Positions 9,421-19,084 of a stretch of 64,000 nt of DNA are shown here, one piece after another. The notes beneath the pieces are model-generated. The model was not told where the DNA came from. It did not search any database and saw only the letters and a list, made by a program, of their open reading frames with translations. Every line of letters begins with the position of its first letter. Position 1 is the first letter of the stretch. The stretch spans positions 2,686,501 to 2,750,500 of the forward strand of contig NZ_CP027806.1 of the NCBI RefSeq assembly GCF_003353065.1, written 5' to 3'. Origin of the DNA: Cyclonatronum proteinivorum (GTDB lineage Bacteria; Bacteroidota; Rhodothermia; Balneolales; Cyclonatronaceae). The position numbers were made by a program, and so were the translations under genes.

Positions 9421-12400
9421 TTATTTCACCAGCATCATTTTGCGGGTTTGCACGAAGCTGCCCGCCTGCAGACGGTAGATATACACGCCGCTCGAAAGTC
9501 GGGTTGCGTCGAAGCTGACCGTGTGATGTCCGGCATTTTGGGTGCCGTTTACGAGTACCGCAACCCGCTGCCCGGTGAGGTTAAAGACTTCGAGACGAAC
9601 CTCGGAGGCTTCCGGGAGGGCGTATTCGATGAGCGTTGTCGGGTTGAAAGGGTTGGGGTAGTTCTGTGCGAGATCGAAGCGGCCCGGCGTTTCATCCGGA
9701 ATACTGGTCGGCAGCGATAGCGCGACCTGTATGTCCGTAATGTCAGGCATAAGCTGAAGGCTCGCTCCCGTTTCAAGCCACTGTGTGTCCGCAACTTCAC
9801 TGCCGCGCATGAGAATCAGCTCTGCACCGGTGTCCGGCAGGTGCAGGCCGGCTGTGAAGCTGAGTTCAACAGGCTGATCCGCACTTTGAAGCGCGATCCA
9901 TGCGGAAGCCTCATCAACAAGCCAGAAGTCGTCACTGAATCTGACATCAAATGCGCCTGAAGGCGGCACCGGCGGCAGGCTGAACTGCATCGGGTGCTGC
10001 CGCTGTGCTGCATCTGCCCCGAGTCGCAGCTCACGATGGATTCCTTCCGGGGTACTGAACTGCAGCGTCGCGTAAGCATCAAGCCCTTCCGGGTTTAGCG
10101 CGAGAGGCACTGAACTTGCGGAAGGTGCGCCAATACCTACACTGCCCGATTCACTGGTACGTACCCAGTATCCCATACCGGCATCAAGTGTTTCGGCCTG
10201 GAAGTAGGAACCGTCAAAGCCGAAAAGGGTACCGGCGATAATAATTCCGTTCGGGTCATCTATACCACAGGGGCCTTCACAACCGGCATGGCCGGAAATC
10301 AGGTTCCAGCTTTCCTGCAGTTCAATTTCAGCCATCGGCTGCGGCATGCCTGTAAACGGTACGGTTGATGCGTCTTCAAAGCGCAGCCAGTACCCTTCAC
10401 CCATGTTCAGGGTCTCCCGCTGTGTGTAGCTGCCGTCGAAACCGAACAGGGTATTGGCAATAGAACCAGTAAAAATTTCCCCGTAGGCGTCGTGCGGCAT
10501 GTCATAGGCCATACCCACGAGATTCCAACCTGCAAGGTAGGTTACTTCTGTTTCAGCGCTCAGACTGTGGGTAACCGTCAGGGACTGAAAACCTGTACCG
10601 GGCACTACAACGCTGTTTTCCTGTCGCATATCCACGCTGATTCCATTACCGCTGAGGTGGAAGATACCTTCTTCCGCCAGCGTTGAGGGGTCCCAGCTGA
10701 GGGTGACAGGCGCATTGCCCGCTGATGGACGTACCAGCACCGGCCATACCGTCTGTTCGGTCGTAGTAGGCTGAAAGAAGGTAAAATAGTCATCATCATC
10801 AAAGCTGATGCGGGCATCGAAGGTACCTGCCGGTCCCGGAGGCGGGGCGAACAAATCGTACTGAGGATCAAAGCCAGGGGTCGCATCTGCGGCAGTACCA
10901 AAGGTGAGGATTACCGAGTTATCAGCTGTATCTGAAACGGACACCGGAGTTACGAAATCAGGATCACCGGGTGCGGGATCGTCATCGCTGTCGCTTGTAC
11001 CGAAAACCCTGAAGGCAAGATCCTGAACGGTGAAATCCGGGAAAGCAACAGACTGTGGCGTCCATGAGGTGTTGTCACCATAACCACCACCGGGATTTCG
11101 CCAATGGAATTCTCCGCCGTTAGAAGAAGAGTTACCCAACCAGAACCAGCGGCCGTCAGCGAAGTAATCCATGTGCGGGGCAACAGATACCCACCAGGTT
11201 CCTGCATCAAGCACGGCGGCTTCAGGCAATTCTATAAAGATGATGCCATCCGCTGAGGAAGTTACCTCCGCTTCGAAAAATCCAAACGAAGGCTCGTCGG
11301 CAGGACGACCAGACGCATCGGTGTAGAAGAAAACGTTGGCAAAAAGTGGCTGATTAATTAAATCAGCGTAAAAACCAAGCGCTTCAACTGCTGTAACAGC
11401 CCATACCTGACCATCGGGAACAAGGAAGTCATCTGCAGCTTCAACGGCCCATACCTCCGGCTCGTCAAGGTCATAGATACTCAAAGCACCATTTGTAATA
11501 GTATCCCCGGATTGATCCCAAAGCACAACTGCTTCTCCTTCCGGACTTACCGAAACCGAAACAGCTACGCTAAGCTCCGGGTTATTTGCTGCATTTGAGC
11601 TGAGCAATATGCTGCCCCCGTAACTGCCGGGTGCAAGCGAGGAAGCATCAAGACTGACTGTAACCGTAGCAGACTGACCTGCCGAAAGGCTCAACGCAGA
11701 AGGTGCTACCGAGAGGATATCACTCATTAAACCAACAGCACCTGAATACGCAGCTGTAAGCTGATGATCACGGGCACCTGAAATGGTATTCGTGTCCTGC
11801 GATAATGGTCCGGATGCTGCGATCAGATTGCCCGTTTTATCGAAAGCGCGCGCACTTCCAAAAGCCGAAGACAACTCAACTTCCAGTGTGCCGCTGCCGG
11901 TATTCGTCACGGTCATCGTTTGCGAACTGCTGTCCCCTGTTTGCACGGCAAAGTTGAGGTTACCGGGCTGAACAGCAATGGAGGGGTTATCGGTATCAGA
12001 GCCGGGAATTCCCAAAATTGTAAAGGTAAGTCCGGCAGGATTCCAGTCTAAACCAATAGTTGATAGTGGGGTCCAATCGAAAAGCCCTATGCCGAAATTA
12101 TCATCAGGGTCAATAAGTACAGGTTCACCAAAGTTCTGCTCTCCCTGTGCCCAGTTCCAGCGAGCTGCGCCATCGAGGGATGGAAGGTTTTGTACTGGTG
12201 CTACTGACAGCCAATAGCGGCCCGGGTTAAGCACCCAGCCGAAAGAAGAAACATCTAAGGTTAGGGTGTAAAGATTGCCCTCCTGACTTACTGAAAGACG
12301 GGGATCATCTGCATCTACTTCAATGGCATGTACCCAACTGCCCGTGTCATAAGGTTCGCCAGCGGGCGATCCGTCCGCATCAGCAAAAATATAAACCTGA

Positions 12401-15400
12401 TAGCCCAGTAAAATGCCATCCAAAAATGTCTGGTCATTCTGAAAGCCCAGCGTTGATATACTGGTTAACGCAGCAGTTTGGCTGATTTCAAAATCATCAG
12501 CACTATAGGTTGCAGTACCAAGGCCCTCGAATGTACCGGTTACAATTCCGCCTGTTTCAGCACGGTTTTGCTGCCACAGCACAACCTGTTCACCAACGGG
12601 GCTTACAGCTACAGAAACAGGTATGTTTAGGTTTGGGTTGTTAACGGCATTCGAGCTTAGGGAAACGCTGCCAGCGTAACTTCCCGGAGAGAGTGCTGAG
12701 GCATCGAGACTAACGGTAACGGTAGCAGACTGTCCGGCAGATAAGCTCAGTATATTTGGAGCAACCGACAACACCTCGCTCATCAGCACATCGGCTAATG
12801 TACTTTCTGCCGTTAACCCGTTATGCGTTTCGTTTGCTGTATTCCGCCCCTTATTGGCATCCTGCGCTGCTGCAATCAGGTTTCCTCTTTCATCGAAAGC
12901 CCTTGCACTGCCGAAAGTTGCTGAAAGGTCAACTTCCAGAGTACCCGTTCCGGTATTCGTCACCGTCATCGTTTGCGAACTGCTGTCGCCTGTTTGTACG
13001 GCAAAGTTGAGGCTGCCGGGTTCTACTGATATAGCAGGCAGCTCAACACCATCACCGTCGATTTCAATATCGACAGGTATGATTCCGAGCGGAGTAAGGG
13101 GTGAGTTTGTTGCGATTGCAATTTCAGCAGTATAATTACCTGCACTTAAGCCAGAGGTATTCGCTGTGACCGCAACTTCTCCAAATTCGCCGGCAGCCAA
13201 AGTTCCACTGTCAGGTTCGAAAACAAACAGCGCTTCACCGCTCTCCCCTACTACATTAAGTACGAGGTGTACATCGGAGAATCCAATGGAAGCGTAGGTA
13301 ATCGGTTCGGGTATACCACATGCGTGCGAGGCAATATAGGAAGGAGCTGTCTCGCCCAGACTGTTGGCGCCGGGAAATAAATCCGAAGTATCTGAGTCTG
13401 AAATGAAAGCCTCGACGACAATCGTAGATCCGGCGGGCACTTCTGCTTCGACCGGGATTGTAACCACTGACAGGTCTTGATTGCTATTAATATTTGCGCT
13501 CCCTGTACCAATAAGCGTCATATTTGAGAAGGTAAAATCACCTTCAAGAAGGTAAACACGCACTTCAACAGGCAGAGCCGGGCCTACAACCGACTCAACT
13601 CCGAATTGAACAGCTGTTACGCTGAAATCATCGTTCACATCGAAATCTGTGAGGGTATAGGTACGCAGAAAACTGTTATCAGCTGTTGTACCACTACCAC
13701 CGCAACGCACCCCGGTTGCATTTGCAATCTCCTGAGAAAGAGAGTGTGTAAGAATAACTTCGTTGTTCAGAACGCTTCGTGCCGGATACGTATCCGATTC
13801 GTCGAATGACGTGTTAACAGACGGAAAAGAACCTTCATCTGCTGTCGTCTGAAACACATGCTGCGAAGATGTATCCTGATTTGGGTAAGTCTGCCCAACA
13901 GGCACTACAGCTGTAGTATTCCTTACGGGGGTAAGCGTACGGTTTAAGCCCGTGAGACCGCCTGTTATGCTGAAATCTAAGGCCCCTCCGCCCTGATTGC
14001 CTATAGCAAAGTTAAATGCACCATTTTCACCCTGCATCAGTTCCAGTGAAATATTCCCGGGCTCGAAAACCAGCTCTCCGGGCTCACCGGCTACCGTTAG
14101 CTCTACTGGTACGGAAAACTGCTGATTAAACGGGTCGTTGGTTTGCACTCTCAGGGAACGGGTGTAGACACCGTCGGTCAACTCACTTGCATCAAGCGTA
14201 ACGGATATGCTTTGGGAGCCATTTGGGGAAACGGTACCCGAGGTTGGGGATACATCCGTGATAAAACTTTCCCCTTCTTCTGCGCCTACAAGTTCTATAA
14301 GCCCGCTCCATGTACTTGCACCGCCGGGGGCCCATGCATGGCCTATTGAGACAAATACACCGGACATATCAAGAGGCGTCGGGATATTGATCGTCGTATT
14401 TACAGGTGTGCCCGGAGATCCGCTGCTACCAACCCCCCATGCAATTCGCGAGCCTGAAGGCCCGTAATTCGTTAGGCCACCTACCTGAAGCAGTACAGTT
14501 GACGGATCAATAACAGCGCCTGTTTCAAGCTCAACGGTTGTGAACAATACCCCAAAATCACTTGCCCATGTGCCACCTTGTTCTGCTTCAATAACAAAAT
14601 CTGCGGCAACAGCTGTAAGTTCACCATTGAGATCACCGCTCACGGTAATGAATTCACCTCCGCTTAAGGTTAGGCCATCAAACTCTATCGGAAAGACGCC
14701 CTGATTGACTTCGGGATTACCATCTGTCCGTCGAAATATTTCGGTATCTGACCTTGTCTCTCCCGTCATAGTACCAGACAAGCGCTCAGCCGTTGCCTGA
14801 CGGGCTTCATCAGAGTTTTCAAATGCCGACTGAACGTGCGTAATTGCTTGTTGCCGCGTCGCTTCAAAACGCGTGTCAGTTCCATCAAGGATTCGACCCA
14901 TCACAAAATCAGGGAATACATAGGTGAGATCAGCCTCTCCTTCGTTAGCAATAGTAAGCTGCACGGTTGTGCTTTCGCCCGGCTCAAGAAACTCCTGAAA
15001 ACTTTGCGGATTTAATACAGCGACCGGTAAATCCCCCAGCAGCCCGAGGCTGTTAAAGGCATTGATTCGACCACCTGCAATTGTGATATTCTGGAAAGCC
15101 GGAACAGGATCTACACCATCCATAATAAGTGTGCGTAATTCAGAAGGGCTGGCATCCGGGTTTTCAGCTTTAAGCAAAGCTGCAAGCCCTGCCGCATGCG
15201 GACTTGCCATAGACGTACCTGAAAGAATCGCATATCCTTCCTGATTAATATAGGTACTCAAAATAGCCGAACCCGGTGCGGCAACGTGAACGGTATTGGC
15301 ACCAAAGTTTGAAAAACTGCTACGCAAATCATTGCGGTCAGAACTGGCAACTGCCATAACATTCGGCAAATCATAACCTGCAGGATAAAAATTCTGATTA

Positions 15401-16395
15401 TCATTATTGCTGCCGTTGTTACCTGCCGCAGCTATAACAAAATGACCGGCCTGACCAGCTGCCTCAATTGCATTGAACGCGGCCTGTGAAAAGCCCGGAC
15501 CGCCCCAACTGTGATTGGATATTTGTGCCCCGTTTTCAATAGCATATTGGAGCCCCTGAACAATAGCCGCACCATTACAGGTTGGGCTGCCGTTTAAACC
15601 GCAAATTTTGATGTTCATGAGCGTTACATCCCAATTCACACCGGTTATTCCCTCATTGTTATTCCCTACAGCGCCTATTGTACCGGCAACGTGAGTGCCG
15701 TGCCCGTTCAGATCTTCCGGAGTGTCTCCCAAAAAGCTGGCACCGGGGTTACCGTTTTCATCAAACCAGAGATTATCCACAAGATCAGGATGGGTACTAC
15801 GGATTCCCGAATCAAACACAGCCACAATCACTTCCGGCGATCCCTTAGTAACTGCCCATGCCTCTAATGCCGAAATATCAGCACCAGGTGTACCACCATT
15901 CTGTCCCGTATTATTCAAGCCCCATAGCGAAGTGAAAAAGGGATCATTTGGAACCGTACTCTGAAGGCTTTCAAGAGGATTTTCATCTTCAATAACAAAA
16001 TCAGGTATGCGGTATACAAAGTTGGGTTCAGCATATACCACATCTGATCTGCCGTTAAGCATATCAAGTGCCTGCTGAACCGTTCCGTTTTCGAAACGCC
16101 ATAACTGTGCATTAATCAGCTCAAGCTCCGTAATCTGTGTAACCCCAAGCTGTTGATGCAGTAGTTCCGCTTCCGCTGCGAGCAGGCCCGAAGTAAACTC
16201 AACAACAAGCTCATTACGAAAGTATTCAATTTCACCGATACCGGTGATGTAAGCTGTTTCAACAGAGGCATACTGTTCGGACGAATAGCCGGCAGATTGG
16301 CCTATCAGGTTCATTTGATTTGAAGCCGGAAAAAAGAGCAACATCACAAATGACAAACATAAAAGCCTGGTAAAAGTAGTCGATAGTGTTTTCAT
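9421..16395 (-). CDS. Giant secreted S8 subtilisin-like protease with T9SS sorting domain
   Basis: A 2324-aa extracellular serine protease. Signal peptide ~1-26, then a propeptide-like region to ~150. The S8 domain (~160-440) has triad Asp195 ('VFDSGIRSTHP'), His232 ('GHGTHVAG') and Ser395 ('GTSMASPHAAG'), with oxyanion Asn326. A long stalk of Ig-like/choice-of-anchor modules follows. One ~150-residue unit occurs twice (starts 'VEPGSLNFAVQTGDSSSQ' and 'VQPGNLNFAVQTGDSSSQ'), visible as DNA repeats near 11.55-12.0 and 12.6-13.05 kb. A module '[20 protein letters not shown]' is shared with the next gene upstream. The last ~80 residues are a T9SS type A sorting domain ('[10 protein letters not shown]'...'KMMLVK'), so the protein should be exported by T9SS and anchored or released. 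It has its own terminator. Confidence 0.95.
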   Translation of the reverse strand: MKTLSTTFTRLLCLSFVMLLFFPASNQMNLIGQSAGYSSEQYASVETAYITGIGEIEYFRNELVVEFTSGLLAAEAELLHQQLGVTQITELELINAQLWRFENGTVQQALDMLNGRSDVVYAEPNFVYRIPDFVIEDENPLESLQSTVPNDPFFTSLWGLNNTGQNGGTPGADISALEAWAVTKGSPEVIVAVFDSGIRSTHPDLVDNLWFDENGNPGASFLGDTPEDLNGHGTHVAGTIGAVGNNNEGITGVNWDVTLMNIKICGLNGSPTCNGAAIVQGLQYAIENGAQISNHSWGGPGFSQAAFNAIEAAGQAGHFVIAAAGNNGSNNDNQNFYPAGYDLPNVMAVASSDRNDLRSSFSNFGANTVHVAAPGSAILSTYINQEGYAILSGTSMASPHAAGLAALLKAENPDASPSELRTLIMDGVDPVPAFQNITIAGGRINAFNSLGLLGDLPVAVLNPQSFQEFLEPGESTTVQLTIANEGEADLTYVFPDFVMGRILDGTDTRFEATRQQAITHVQSAFENSDEARQATAERLSGTMTGETRSDTEIFRRTDGNPEVNQGVFPIEFDGLTLSGGEFITVSGDLNGELTAVAADFVIEAEQGGTWASDFGVLFTTVELETGAVIDPSTVLLQVGGLTNYGPSGSRIAWGVGSSGSPGTPVNTTINIPTPLDMSGVFVSIGHAWAPGGASTWSGLIELVGAEEGESFITDVSPTSGTVSPNGSQSISVTLDASELTDGVYTRSLRVQTNDPFNQQFSVPVELTVAGEPGELVFEPGNISLELMQGENGAFNFAIGNQGGGALDFSITGGLTGLNRTLTPVRNTTAVVPVGQTYPNQDTSSQHVFQTTADEGSFPSVNTSFDESDTYPARSVLNNEVILTHSLSQEIANATGVRCGGSGTTADNSFLRTYTLTDFDVNDDFSVTAVQFGVESVVGPALPVEVRVYLLEGDFTFSNMTLIGTGSANINSNQDLSVVTIPVEAEVPAGSTIVVEAFISDSDTSDLFPGANSLGETAPSYIASHACGIPEPITYASIGFSDVHLVLNVVGESGEALFVFEPDSGTLAAGEFGEVAVTANTSGLSAGNYTAEIAIATNSPLTPLGIIPVDIEIDGDGVELPAISVEPGSLNFAVQTGDSSSQTMTVTNTGTGTLEVDLSATFGSARAFDERGNLIAAAQDANKGRNTANETHNGLTAESTLADVLMSEVLSVAPNILSLSAGQSATVTVSLDASALSPGSYAGSVSLSSNAVNNPNLNIPVSVAVSPVGEQVVLWQQNRAETGGIVTGTFEGLGTATYSADDFEISQTAALTSISTLGFQNDQTFLDGILLGYQVYIFADADGSPAGEPYDTGSWVHAIEVDADDPRLSVSQEGNLYTLTLDVSSFGWVLNPGRYWLSVAPVQNLPSLDGAARWNWAQGEQNFGEPVLIDPDDNFGIGLFDWTPLSTIGLDWNPAGLTFTILGIPGSDTDNPSIAVQPGNLNFAVQTGDSSSQTMTVTNTGSGTLEVELSSAFGSARAFDKTGNLIAASGPLSQDTNTISGARDHQLTAAYSGAVGLMSDILSVAPSALSLSAGQSATVTVSLDASSLAPGSYGGSILLSSNAANNPELSVAVSVSVSPEGEAVVLWDQSGDTITNGALSIYDLDEPEVWAVEAADDFLVPDGQVWAVTAVEALGFYADLINQPLFANVFFYTDASGRPADEPSFGFFEAEVTSSADGIIFIELPEAAVLDAGTWWVSVAPHMDYFADGRWFWLGNSSSNGGEFHWRNPGGGYGDNTSWTPQSVAFPDFTVQDLAFRVFGTSDSDDDPAPGDPDFVTPVSVSDTADNSVILTFGTAADATPGFDPQYDLFAPPPGPAGTFDARISFDDDDYFTFFQPTTTEQTVWPVLVRPSAGNAPVTLSWDPSTLAEEGIFHLSGNGISVDMRQENSVVVPGTGFQSLTVTHSLSAETEVTYLAGWNLVGMAYDMPHDAYGEIFTGSIANTLFGFDGSYTQRETLNMGEGYWLRFEDASTVPFTGMPQPMAEIELQESWNLISGHAGCEGPCGIDDPNGIIIAGTLFGFDGSYFQAETLDAGMGYWVRTSESGSVGIGAPSASSVPLALNPEGLDAYATLQFSTPEGIHRELRLGADAAQRQHPMQFSLPPVPPSGAFDVRFSDDFWLVDEASAWIALQSADQPVELSFTAGLHLPDTGAELILMRGSEVADTQWLETGASLQLMPDITDIQVALSLPTSIPDETPGRFDLAQNYPNPFNPTTLIEYALPEASEVRLEVFNLTGQRVAVLVNGTQNAGHHTVSFDATRLSSGVYIYRLQAGSFVQTRKMMLVK
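11540..13050 (-). repeat. Two direct coding repeats inside the subtilase stalk
   Basis: Unit one (about 11540-11995) and unit two (about 12600-13050) encode nearly the same sequence ('NFAVQTGDSSSQTMTVTNTG', 'SARAFD', 'APxxLSLSAGQSATVTVSLDAS'). They are strongly alike at DNA level, for instance around 11905-11965 and 12960-13020. The ~600 bp after each unit differs. This is recent internal duplication and a possible site of recombination or assembly error. Boundaries are approximate. Confidence 0.85.
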
Positions 16396-16566
16396 GATTC
16401 TGAAATTTGGGTTGGTGTAAGAAGGTTTTTGTATTTACTGTCCGCCTCTTAATTGTTTGGGGGTTAATATGTATTTCAGGAAAAGTAAATCAGCGGAAGC
16501 GACCTTAAACAGGGTCTGCAAGACCGCTGATTTTTCAGAATGTTCACGCTCAATTATGCGTCTGAG

Positions 16567-18702
16567 CTATTTAACAAGCGTCATTTTGCGCGTTTGCACA
16601 AAGCTGCCAGCCTGCAGACGGTACAAATACACACCGCTCGACAGGCGGGCTGCATCGAAACTTACCGTGTAATAACCGGCATTTTGAATCCCTTCCACAA
16701 GCAGCGCAACCCGCTGACCGGTCAGATTGAAGACCTCAAGACGGACTTCCGCAGCCTCAGGCAGGGCGTACGCGATTTGTGTGACCGGATTAAAAGGGTT
16801 GGGATAGTTCTGAGATAAATCAAAGAAGAGCGGCACTTCATCTGGTGACAAGGCTGTACCCGGCGTGACTTCAAGCGCCACACTGATGGTGACTTCCGGC
16901 TCGCTTGCTGCGTTGGAAGTAATCAGCACCTGACCGTCATATAATCCTGGTGTCAGATCCTCAGTTGAGATCAGTACTTCGAATGTGAGTGTTTCCCCGG
17001 CTGACAAGCTGAATGTCGTTTCAGACAGGCTGATCCACCCTATAGCATCAGCTATGCTTATTTCACCGGCAAGGGTTAATTCCCCCGTATTCGTAATGGT
17101 AACTTCGGCTTCGCCGGTGTCTCCTTCTTCAATTTCAAAAGAAAGTTCAGCCGGACTAACCTCAATAGCCGCTGCAGCACGCTCTAATGTAAAATCGTAA
17201 GGCCCGTTGGCGGCAGCATTGGTTTGATCGCCCCGCTGCGCAAAAACCGTCCATTGCAGCGCTACACTTTCACCCTGCTCAATACTCAGACCTTCAAGAA
17301 TGGCATCGAGGCCGCCGCTTGTAAAAACGAGACTTGTTTCTTCTGTTATCTCACTCAGCAGCGGATCATCGAAACTACCGCCCGCGGCAATCAGCAGCCA
17401 GGTATAGGTTTCCGCATTTTCAGAAGCTTCCCAGCTAATTTCTACCGCATCATCACTTTCCGGGATCGTCACCAGCGCAGTGCCGTCGGGGGGAGTGAGC
17501 AAATCAAAATCACCCAGTGGCAAAGCCATCACGCTAAGCGCAACCCAAACAGTAAGGTCCGTGTCGCTGCCTGTAAAACTCACGATACCCGTATAGGCTC
17601 CCGGCTCAAGGTTGCCTGCAGCAGCATCAGCAGTTATGCTCACGGAGGCCTCACCTCCAGCAGGTACCGTTACCTGTATTTCCGATGCTGAAAGCCAGCT
17701 TCCCGCATCTTCAGCTTCCGCGCTAACGGAAAGCGTAGCATCAAGCTGACCCGTGTTGCTCAGTGTCAGCAGTTGGGTATCGGATGAAAACTCACTTACT
17801 TCAAAACTCAGCGAAGCCGGATCAACCGAAACATCCGCTATGCCGCGAATCAGCGTAAGATCAAAAGGCCCGTTAGCGGCTTCAGTCACTTCATCACCGT
17901 TCTGCGCAAAAACCGTCCATTGCAGCGCGGCACTTTCACCCGGCTCAATACTGAGGGCTTCAAGAATGGCATCCAGAGCACCGCTTGTAAAAATGAGACC
18001 GTTTTCTTCCGTTGTCTCACTCAGCAGCGGCTCGTCGAAATTGCCGTCCGCGGCAATCAACAGCCAGGTATAGGTTTCCGCATTTTCAGATGTTTCCCAG
18101 TTTATTTCTACGATATCATCACTCTCCGGAATCGTCACCAGCTCTGTGCCATCAGCCGGAGTGAGCAGGTTAAAAGGCCCCGGTGCCGGCTCCTCTTCAA
18201 CAATACGGTAAGTCACTGTAAAAAAGGAAAATCCGGTACCTTCAAAGACAAATTCGGACTGCTCTCTCAAATCTATGATCTCACCACCCGAAAGGGTAAG
18301 CAGCACCTGTCCTTCTTCCGGAAAGTCCGCTGTGTTCCAGCTGAGTGTGACCGGGCTGTTGCCGGATGACGGACGTACCTGCATCGGCCAAACCGTCTCT
18401 TCATCTGTTGTTGGCTGAAAGAACGTAAAGTAGTCCTCATCTTCAAAACTGATGCGACCGTCAAAGGTGCCCGCCGGCCCCGGTGGGGGAGCATACAGGT
18501 CATATTGCGGATCGTATCCGGTGGTGGCATCAAAAGCTGTACCAATTGTGAGGTTTACGCCATTGCCCGCTGCATCAGCGGTCACAAAGGGAATCTCAAA
18601 ATCAACGGATTGTAAACTACCGTTTTGCTGCGCTATTAATTGGGCTGGCAAGCATAATAAAAGTATACACATAGCCCCCCGTATCATACCTGATTTCGTC
18701 AT
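16567..18702 (-). CDS. Secreted multi-domain protein with T9SS sorting domain (no enzyme domain seen)
   Basis: The start is placed at ATG 18702, which gives '[25 protein letters not shown]', a good signal peptide. The frame stays open to 18861, but those extra residues are not signal-like. 711 aa. N-terminal module with '[20 protein letters not shown]', shared with the neighbouring subtilase. Then two copies of a ~110-residue Ig-like unit ([20 protein letters not shown] and [20 protein letters not shown]), each followed by a BACON-like/choice-of-anchor module ('[13 protein letters not shown]', '[13 protein letters not shown]'). Last is the T9SS type A domain ('[10 protein letters not shown]'...'KMTLVK'). 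No catalytic motif was found; it may be an adhesin, a scaffold or a partner of the protease. It lies 171 bp upstream of the subtilase gene. Confidence 0.85.
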   Translation of the reverse strand: MTKSGMIRGAMCILLLCLPAQLIAQQNGSLQSVDFEIPFVTADAAGNGVNLTIGTAFDATTGYDPQYDLYAPPPGPAGTFDGRISFEDEDYFTFFQPTTDEETVWPMQVRPSSGNSPVTLSWNTADFPEEGQVLLTLSGGEIIDLREQSEFVFEGTGFSFFTVTYRIVEEEPAPGPFNLLTPADGTELVTIPESDDIVEINWETSENAETYTWLLIAADGNFDEPLLSETTEENGLIFTSGALDAILEALSIEPGESAALQWTVFAQNGDEVTEAANGPFDLTLIRGIADVSVDPASLSFEVSEFSSDTQLLTLSNTGQLDATLSVSAEAEDAGSWLSASEIQVTVPAGGEASVSITADAAAGNLEPGAYTGIVSFTGSDTDLTVWVALSVMALPLGDFDLLTPPDGTALVTIPESDDAVEISWEASENAETYTWLLIAAGGSFDDPLLSEITEETSLVFTSGGLDAILEGLSIEQGESVALQWTVFAQRGDQTNAAANGPYDFTLERAAAAIEVSPAELSFEIEEGDTGEAEVTITNTGELTLAGEISIADAIGWISLSETTFSLSAGETLTFEVLISTEDLTPGLYDGQVLITSNAASEPEVTISVALEVTPGTALSPDEVPLFFDLSQNYPNPFNPVTQIAYALPEAAEVRLEVFNLTGQRVALLVEGIQNAGYYTVSFDAARLSSGVYLYRLQAGSFVQTRKMTLVK

Positions 18703-19084
18703 ATATAACACCACGTGTTTTAATGATGGTTGTAATGCGCCTGAGTTAAACGCCTGCTCAATAATGAGGTCAGGACGTAAATTATGGGCATGATTCGCTA
18801 CTGAAATCAACATGTTTATCCCATTAAGTGTTAAAATATATATACCAACCCTAATAATCAAATACTGTTATTCAAATATTTCGTAATGCTTTATACCGGT
18901 TTACTGCGACCCGTTTATGTTGCATCCGTTTCAGAATTATTAATTGCAGACAGAAATCATCTGATTGCGGCCAGGGAAAATTGAAGAGTTCGATGAAACC
19001 GGGACTTCTGCATGTAAAAGTATGATTAGATACCCGCTATACTTAAATTCAACCTAAACTGAGGCCTCCCATCAATACCGCTTT
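18703..19084. other. Divergent intergenic region
   Basis: About 380 bp between a minus-strand T9SS cargo gene and the plus-strand propeller/barrel gene. It should hold both promoters. No repeat, RNA structure or small gene was recognised. The stretch 18703-18861 is open in frame with the cargo gene but is probably leader. Confidence 0.3.
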
